Origin: Mageeibacillus sp. UBA6976
GTDB lineage: Bacteria > Bacillota > Clostridia > Saccharofermentanales > Saccharofermentanaceae
DNA: 64,000 nt
Assembly: GCA_002450155.1 (NCBI GenBank)
Contig: DJYO01000031.1
Coordinates: 20,980 to 84,979 of the forward strand
Direction: 5' to 3'
The position numbers were made by a program, and so were the translations under genes. Shown one piece after another: positions 60,087 to 64,000 of this stretch (position 1 is the first letter of the stretch; the number at the start of each line of letters is the position of its first letter). The notes beneath the pieces are model-generated. The model had not been told where the DNA came from, searched no databases, and saw only the letters and a program-made list of their open reading frames with translations.

Positions 60087-61494
60087 TGCGGAAGATCTGA
60101 CACACAGTAAGGGAGCTCATCTCCCCAAGCATCTTCATGACACGCCTCATGGGGAGGATGCTCCTCATCCTGTTCATGTTGACAGGGCTGGGAATAATGA
60201 CGGTAATACATCAAAGAGCACCGCCTTATTTGCGCTGCTCTTAGTATTTGCCCTGATACTTGCAGGAGCAGTCATCTGGAGAGTCAATAAATACATATCA
60301 GATGAATCCTCGAAACTTATAAGGGAAGTAACTGTCGAAGCAGGAAGCACTGCAGGTTTTGATATGTTCTGGAGCCGGGAGCCCCGGTTTGCTTCGCTGG
60401 TAAGTGAGACTCTGGATTTCGAAGGTATAGATTACACATATCCTCAGGATATCTTGTTTAATGTCAGGATATTGAACCATAAATACGACTGTGCCCTCCA
60501 TATAACGGACACTACTGCGCCTGCTGCTACAGCAGTGCCTCAGGAGATAACATCTGTTGATCAGATCCCTGATGTTACTTCATGTGTTACGGATATATCC
60601 GATATATCTGATTATTCAGTGGAATGGCATTACCTGCCGGATATCTCGGAGGGCGGAAATCTTGTGGCTCAGGCAGCTGTTACTGATATCTGGGGCAATC
60701 AGACGATAGTGGATGTTCCTTTGCTCGTGCATCACGATACGATAGCACCGGTCATAGTAGGCACACAGGATATCACGGCTTATGTAGGCGATACTATATC
60801 CTACAGATCGGGAGTCAAAGTAAGAGACAATATGGACGACAACTGCACTCTTGAGATAGATAACTCTACAGTAGACCTATCAGCCTCCGGAACATATGAA
60901 GTTACTTATATCGCTACAGATTTTACAGGCAATCAGACCACTAAGACGATAACACTTACCCTCAAGGACCGTCCCGCTACTTATGTTGAGCCTGAGCTCG
61001 TATATGCAGCGGCAGATGAGATCCTCGCCACCATAATCACAGACGATATGACCGATATGGAGAAGGCTCTGCAGATAACCTGGTGGTGCAGGTATAATCT
61101 CCACTATGTCGAACATGCCGATACCACATCCTGGACAAGAGCAGCTTATGATGCCCTGGTATACAGGACGGGAACATGCTATTCATTTGCTTATGCCGCC
61201 AAGGCCCTGTTTACCGAGGCCGGCATCGAGAGCATGATCGTAAAGCGTGAGCCCTATACATACAGCAAGCATTACTGGAACTATATCTGCATCGACGGAC
61301 AGTGGTATCACTGCGATTCCACGCCGCGTAAGCACTATAACAGTTATTTCTTTATGTACACGTCCGAAGAACTCATAGCCTTCCACGATCACGGCTGGTA
61401 CGGCTACAGGTTTGATGAGTCCAAATATCCGCAGAGTGCTACGGAATCTGTCCAGAGCAGGATAGATTATCCCCGTCATAGAATTAAGGACTAA
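60064..61494 (+). CDS. Membrane-anchored transglutaminase-like protein with Ig-like domain
   Basis: The 476-residue protein has a His-rich cytoplasmic start, a helix at about 58-78, a region of Ig-like (DUF5011-type) repeats with HDTIAPVIVGTQDIT and SGTYEVTYIATDFTGNQT, and a transglutaminase core: RTGTCYSFAYAAKALF (Cys), SKHYWNYICI (His) and HCDSTP (Asp). It probably acts on surface proteins as a protease or cross-linker. The start at 60064 lies inside purF with a weak site; later in-frame starts are possible. Confidence 0.85.
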   Translation: MVQNLRSNAEDLTHSKGAHLPKHLHDTPHGEDAPHPVHVDRAGNNDGNTSKSTALFALLLVFALILAGAVIWRVNKYISDESSKLIREVTVEAGSTAGFDMFWSREPRFASLVSETLDFEGIDYTYPQDILFNVRILNHKYDCALHITDTTAPAATAVPQEITSVDQIPDVTSCVTDISDISDYSVEWHYLPDISEGGNLVAQAAVTDIWGNQTIVDVPLLVHHDTIAPVIVGTQDITAYVGDTISYRSGVKVRDNMDDNCTLEIDNSTVDLSASGTYEVTYIATDFTGNQTTKTITLTLKDRPATYVEPELVYAAADEILATIITDDMTDMEKALQITWWCRYNLHYVEHADTTSWTRAAYDALVYRTGTCYSFAYAAKALFTEAGIESMIVKREPYTYSKHYWNYICIDGQWYHCDSTPRKHYNSYFFMYTSEELIAFHDHGWYGYRFDESKYPQSATESVQSRIDYPRHRIKD

Positions 61495-61540
61495 TAGTGT
61501 TATAATTAAATCTGAACACTTGATCTGAGAGGTTTTATGT

Positions 61541-62503
61541 ATGGCTCCCATACTTTATCTTGTAATACCGTGCTATAACGAGGAGCAGGTGCTTCCGGTT
61601 ACGAGCAAACTCTTTCTTGACAAACTCATGAGCCTTATAGGTTCGGATAAGATATCAGACAAAAGCCGCGTATGCTTTATCAATGACGGAAGCCGCGACA
61701 AGACCTGGGAGATAGTTAAGGGACTCTGCAGCGGGGAACCGCATTTTGCAGGCATCTCCCTCGCTCATAACAAAGGTCATCAGAATGCACTTATCTGCGG
61801 ACTTATGGAAGTATCCGGCAAATGTGATATCACCATATCCATGGACTGTGACGGTCAGGATGACATCAATGCCATCGACGGCATGGTGGATGAATACCTG
61901 AAGGGTGCTGATATCGTTTTCGGTGTCAGATCCGACCGTACCACGGATACCTGGTTTAAGAGGACTACAGCTCAGTCCTACTACAAGTTCCTGAAGTTTA
62001 TGGGAGTGGATATCATCCCTGATCATGCAGACTACAGGCTTATGTCTTCGAGGGCGCTCAAGGCTCTTGCAGGTTATAAGGAAGTCAACGTTTTTTTGCG
62101 CGGCATAATCCCGCAGCTGGGATTCAAGACTGCGATAGTCTACTATTCAAGAGCAGAGCGTATGGCGGGAAGCACCCACTATCCCTTAAAGAAGATGCTC
62201 GCCCTCGCGATAGACGGAATTACGTCTTTCTCGATCAAGCCTTTGCGCATGATAACCACTCTGGGCACGATAATCGCTTTCCTGAGTTTTGTAGGGATAA
62301 TCTATGTCATAGTTGGCGCCATAATCGGCAATACGACCCAGGGCTGGGCCTCGATGACTGTACTGCTCTGCTTCCTGTCAGGAATACAGATGATAAGCCT
62401 TGGCGTTATAGGTGAATATATCGGCAAGATCTACCTTGAGACCAAGGGCAGGCCGAGATATATAGTCGACGAATCAATAAACGTACCGGAGGATGAGGAG
62501 TAA
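61541..62503 (+). CDS. GT2 glycosyltransferase with two membrane helices (GtrB/DPM1-like)
   Basis: The 320-residue protein has a GT-A domain with VIPCYNEEQVLP, ISMDCDGQDDINAID (DxD-type) and RAERMAGSTHYPLKKM. Two C-terminal helices (about 230-300) follow. This is the arrangement of polyprenyl-phosphate glucosyltransferases of the GtrB/YfdH type, which make a lipid-linked sugar for transfer outside the cell. GAGAGG precedes the ATG and an extended -10 TGTTATAAT lies at 61498-61506. The next gene follows by 1 nt. Confidence 0.9.
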   Translation: MAPILYLVIPCYNEEQVLPVTSKLFLDKLMSLIGSDKISDKSRVCFINDGSRDKTWEIVKGLCSGEPHFAGISLAHNKGHQNALICGLMEVSGKCDITISMDCDGQDDINAIDGMVDEYLKGADIVFGVRSDRTTDTWFKRTTAQSYYKFLKFMGVDIIPDHADYRLMSSRALKALAGYKEVNVFLRGIIPQLGFKTAIVYYSRAERMAGSTHYPLKKMLALAIDGITSFSIKPLRMITTLGTIIAFLSFVGIIYVIVGAIIGNTTQGWASMTVLLCFLSGIQMISLGVIGEYIGKIYLETKGRPRYIVDESINVPEDEE

Positions 62504-62504
62504 G

Positions 62505-63209
62505 ATGGATATACTTTATGTTGTAATGCCGGCATATAACGAAGAGGACAATATCGAGGAAGTTGTCTCCTCATGGTATCCGGTATTGGAGGGCAAGGAT
62601 CCTCTTTCAAGACTGGTGGTAGCTGACGCAGGAAGCGTAGACAGGACACATCAGATCCTGGAGGAGTTTAAGAAGGATCACCCACAGCTCGAGATCATCT
62701 CAGATACCGGCAAACAGCATGGACCCAAGGTCATTGCCCTTTATGACTATGCCATCAAGAATGGTGCTGATTATATCTTCCAGACTGATTCCGACGGTCA
62801 GACCCTCCCGGAGGAATTTGATGATTTCTGGACTATGCGCACTGCCTATAAGGGGATCTTCGGCCACAGGGTTGTAAGAGGTGACGGCAAGTCCAGAGCC
62901 TTCGTCGAGAAGGTCGTATGTCTCCTTGTTAAGTGCTTCTTCAAGGTCAAGGTTCCGGATGCAAATGCTCCCTTCAGGCTCATGAGGGCTGATACCGTTG
63001 CCAAGTATCTGCCTAAGCTCGATAAGGATTACAACCTTCCGAACATTATGATGACCACTTATTTTGCTTACTACAAGGAAGAGATGACCTTCAAGGAGGT
63101 TACATTCAGACCCCGCCAGGGAGGCACCAATTCTATCAATATCCCTAAGATCGTCAAGATAGGCTGGAAGGCTCTTAAGGACTTTAGAGCGCTTGCCAAA
63201 GCAATGTAA
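62505..63209 (+). CDS. GT2 family glycosyltransferase
   Basis: The 234-residue protein has the GT-A start YVVMPAYNEEDNIEEVV, the FQTDSDGQTLPEEF nucleotide-sugar motif and FRPRQGGTNSINIPKI near the end. No membrane helix is obvious. The ATG at 62505 has GAGGAG upstream and is preferred to the codon at 62493 inside the previous gene. Together with the preceding GT2 and the following SGNH-like gene it may build or modify a surface glycan. Confidence 0.9.
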   Translation: MDILYVVMPAYNEEDNIEEVVSSWYPVLEGKDPLSRLVVADAGSVDRTHQILEEFKKDHPQLEIISDTGKQHGPKVIALYDYAIKNGADYIFQTDSDGQTLPEEFDDFWTMRTAYKGIFGHRVVRGDGKSRAFVEKVVCLLVKCFFKVKVPDANAPFRLMRADTVAKYLPKLDKDYNLPNIMMTTYFAYYKEEMTFKEVTFRPRQGGTNSINIPKIVKIGWKALKDFRALAKAM

Positions 63210-63210
63210 T

Positions 63211-64000
63211 ATGCAAAGATCCAAGCTCAGGATAATCACCGGGATCGCCCTTGTACCCATAACTCTGGGAATACTGTATGTAGCCCAGAGACTGCTTGTC
63301 CCCAAGTATCAAAAGGGAGTTATCGAGGGCTCTTTTACCGAGGAATACTACAGAGAAGAAGTTCCCCATGAGGTCCTGATCTTTGGAGACTGTGACGCCT
63401 ACGAGAATATCGATCCCATAGCGATGTATGAGGAATACGGCATCTCCTCTTATATCCGTGGATCCGGCGAACAGTATATCTTCCAGAGCTATTATCTTCT
63501 GGAGGATGCCTTAAGATATGAGACACCCAAGGTGGTCATATTATCTGTGCATTCCCTTCAGTTTGACCATGCCAGGAACGAGTCTTATAACCGTATGACA
63601 TTAGACGGCATGCGCTGGTCTACATCCAAGGCTGATGCCATAAATGCATCTATGACGGAAGGAGAGACCTTCCTGTCTTATGTATTCCCGATATTAAGAT
63701 TCCATGACAGGTGGAGCGAGCTTACCAAGGCTGATCTTGAGCATATCTTTACCAAGGATATCACCTCCCATAATGGTTACTATATGAGGTGCGATACCGT
63801 GCCTTATACCGGGTTCCCGCCCCAGACACCCCTCATAGACCCTTCCTTCGGAGATAATGCTATGGCATATCTCGATAAGATCTACGAGCTTTGCAGGGCA
63901 AACGGGATAGAGCTCATTTTATACAGGGCCCCCATAGACTACGGATGGTACGACGAGTGGGATGCAAATGTGGAGGAATACGCTGCGGCAAAAGGCCTTG
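63211..64000 (+). CDS. SGNH/DltD-like envelope protein, partial
   Basis: An open frame from ATG 63211 runs off the window after 263 codons. It begins with one membrane helix (RIITGIALVPITLGILYVA), then a globular external part. LIFGDCDAYENIDP lies where SGNH hydrolases have the GDS block, with Cys in place of Ser; later ILYRAPIDYGWYDEW resembles the distal block. It starts 1 nt after the GT2 gene, so it belongs to the same operon. Acyl transfer or removal on a glycan is likely, but unproven. Confidence 0.7.
   Translation, partial: MQRSKLRIITGIALVPITLGILYVAQRLLVPKYQKGVIEGSFTEEYYREEVPHEVLIFGDCDAYENIDPIAMYEEYGISSYIRGSGEQYIFQSYYLLEDALRYETPKVVILSVHSLQFDHARNESYNRMTLDGMRWSTSKADAINASMTEGETFLSYVFPILRFHDRWSELTKADLEHIFTKDITSHNGYYMRCDTVPYTGFPPQTPLIDPSFGDNAMAYLDKIYELCRANGIELILYRAPIDYGWYDEWDANVEEYAAAKGL

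Overview
The window is chromosomal DNA from an anaerobic member of the Clostridia (Bacillota), probably a gut or rumen Lachnospiraceae/Oscillospiraceae-type organism. The evidence is ChW-repeat secreted proteins, strong AGGAGG ribosome binding sites, Firmicutes-type class II GalT, radical SAM and Fe-S enzymes, an LTA-synthase-like sulfatase and intrinsic terminators behind most operons. No rRNA, tRNA, CRISPR array or intact transposase was seen. TGA is used as a normal stop codon.

Layout. 1-4807: minus-strand operon vanX-like dipeptidase, CstA-type carrier, PP2C phosphatase, RsbW-like kinase and STAS protein, with a broken gene at the window edge. 4875-7985: minus-strand galK, galT and a 55-aa gene, divergent from a plus-strand galactoside operon (TetR, GT-B-like protein, GPH symporter with an extra domain, GH36 alpha-galactosidase, GH2 beta-galactosidase; 8078-16706). 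16714-22107: orphan pilin-like protein, Fe-S aldo/keto reductase, flavoprotein, Zn-type macrodomain hydrolase and a TetR/MFS efflux pair with a clear operator. 22125-24029: a decayed mobile element (replication-protein remnant, four 23-bp repeats, ATPase-nuclease, relaxase fragment). 24168-28975: acidic 48-aa protein, HD hydrolase, rmuC, EamA transporter, membrane protein, SpoU methyltransferase and rpsT.

29058-39728: a compact Wzx/Wzy-type polysaccharide cluster: four dTDP-rhamnose genes, a priming phosphoglycosyltransferase, two DUF4422 transferases, polymerase, flippase and a chain-length-like protein. 39737-44370: a two-component system with a solute-binding-like lipoprotein. 44939-49439: a sulfur locus with an Rrf2 regulator, cysteine desulfurase, metY and cysK.

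The strongest finding is in front of metY-cysK. A 39-codon peptide with six cysteines is followed by an intrinsic terminator. The 5' arm of that terminator can pair over 11 bp with the segment encoding Cys25-Phe-Ser-Cys28. Cysteine runs just upstream are placed so that a stalled ribosome would free this segment, as expected for ribosome-mediated cysteine attenuation. Two near-identical palindromes sit at the start sites of the divergent nifS and metY promoters and are probably sites for the Rrf2 protein.

49568-51083 is an ATPase with a nuclease-like tail, bracketed by two palindromes of identical architecture (same arms, both with 19-bp spacers), which is a candidate selfish or self-regulating unit. 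51272-64000 is an envelope region: L,D-transpeptidase and polysaccharide deacetylase, each with six ChW repeats, an LTA-synthase-like protein, DUF134, a radical SAM protein divergent from purF, a transglutaminase-like membrane protein, two GT2 transferases and a partial SGNH-like protein. Several genes (vanX, the 44446 gene, the LTA synthase, the radical SAM gene, purF) have a -10 hexamer 6-7 nt before the start codon and no Shine-Dalgarno, suggesting leaderless mRNAs.
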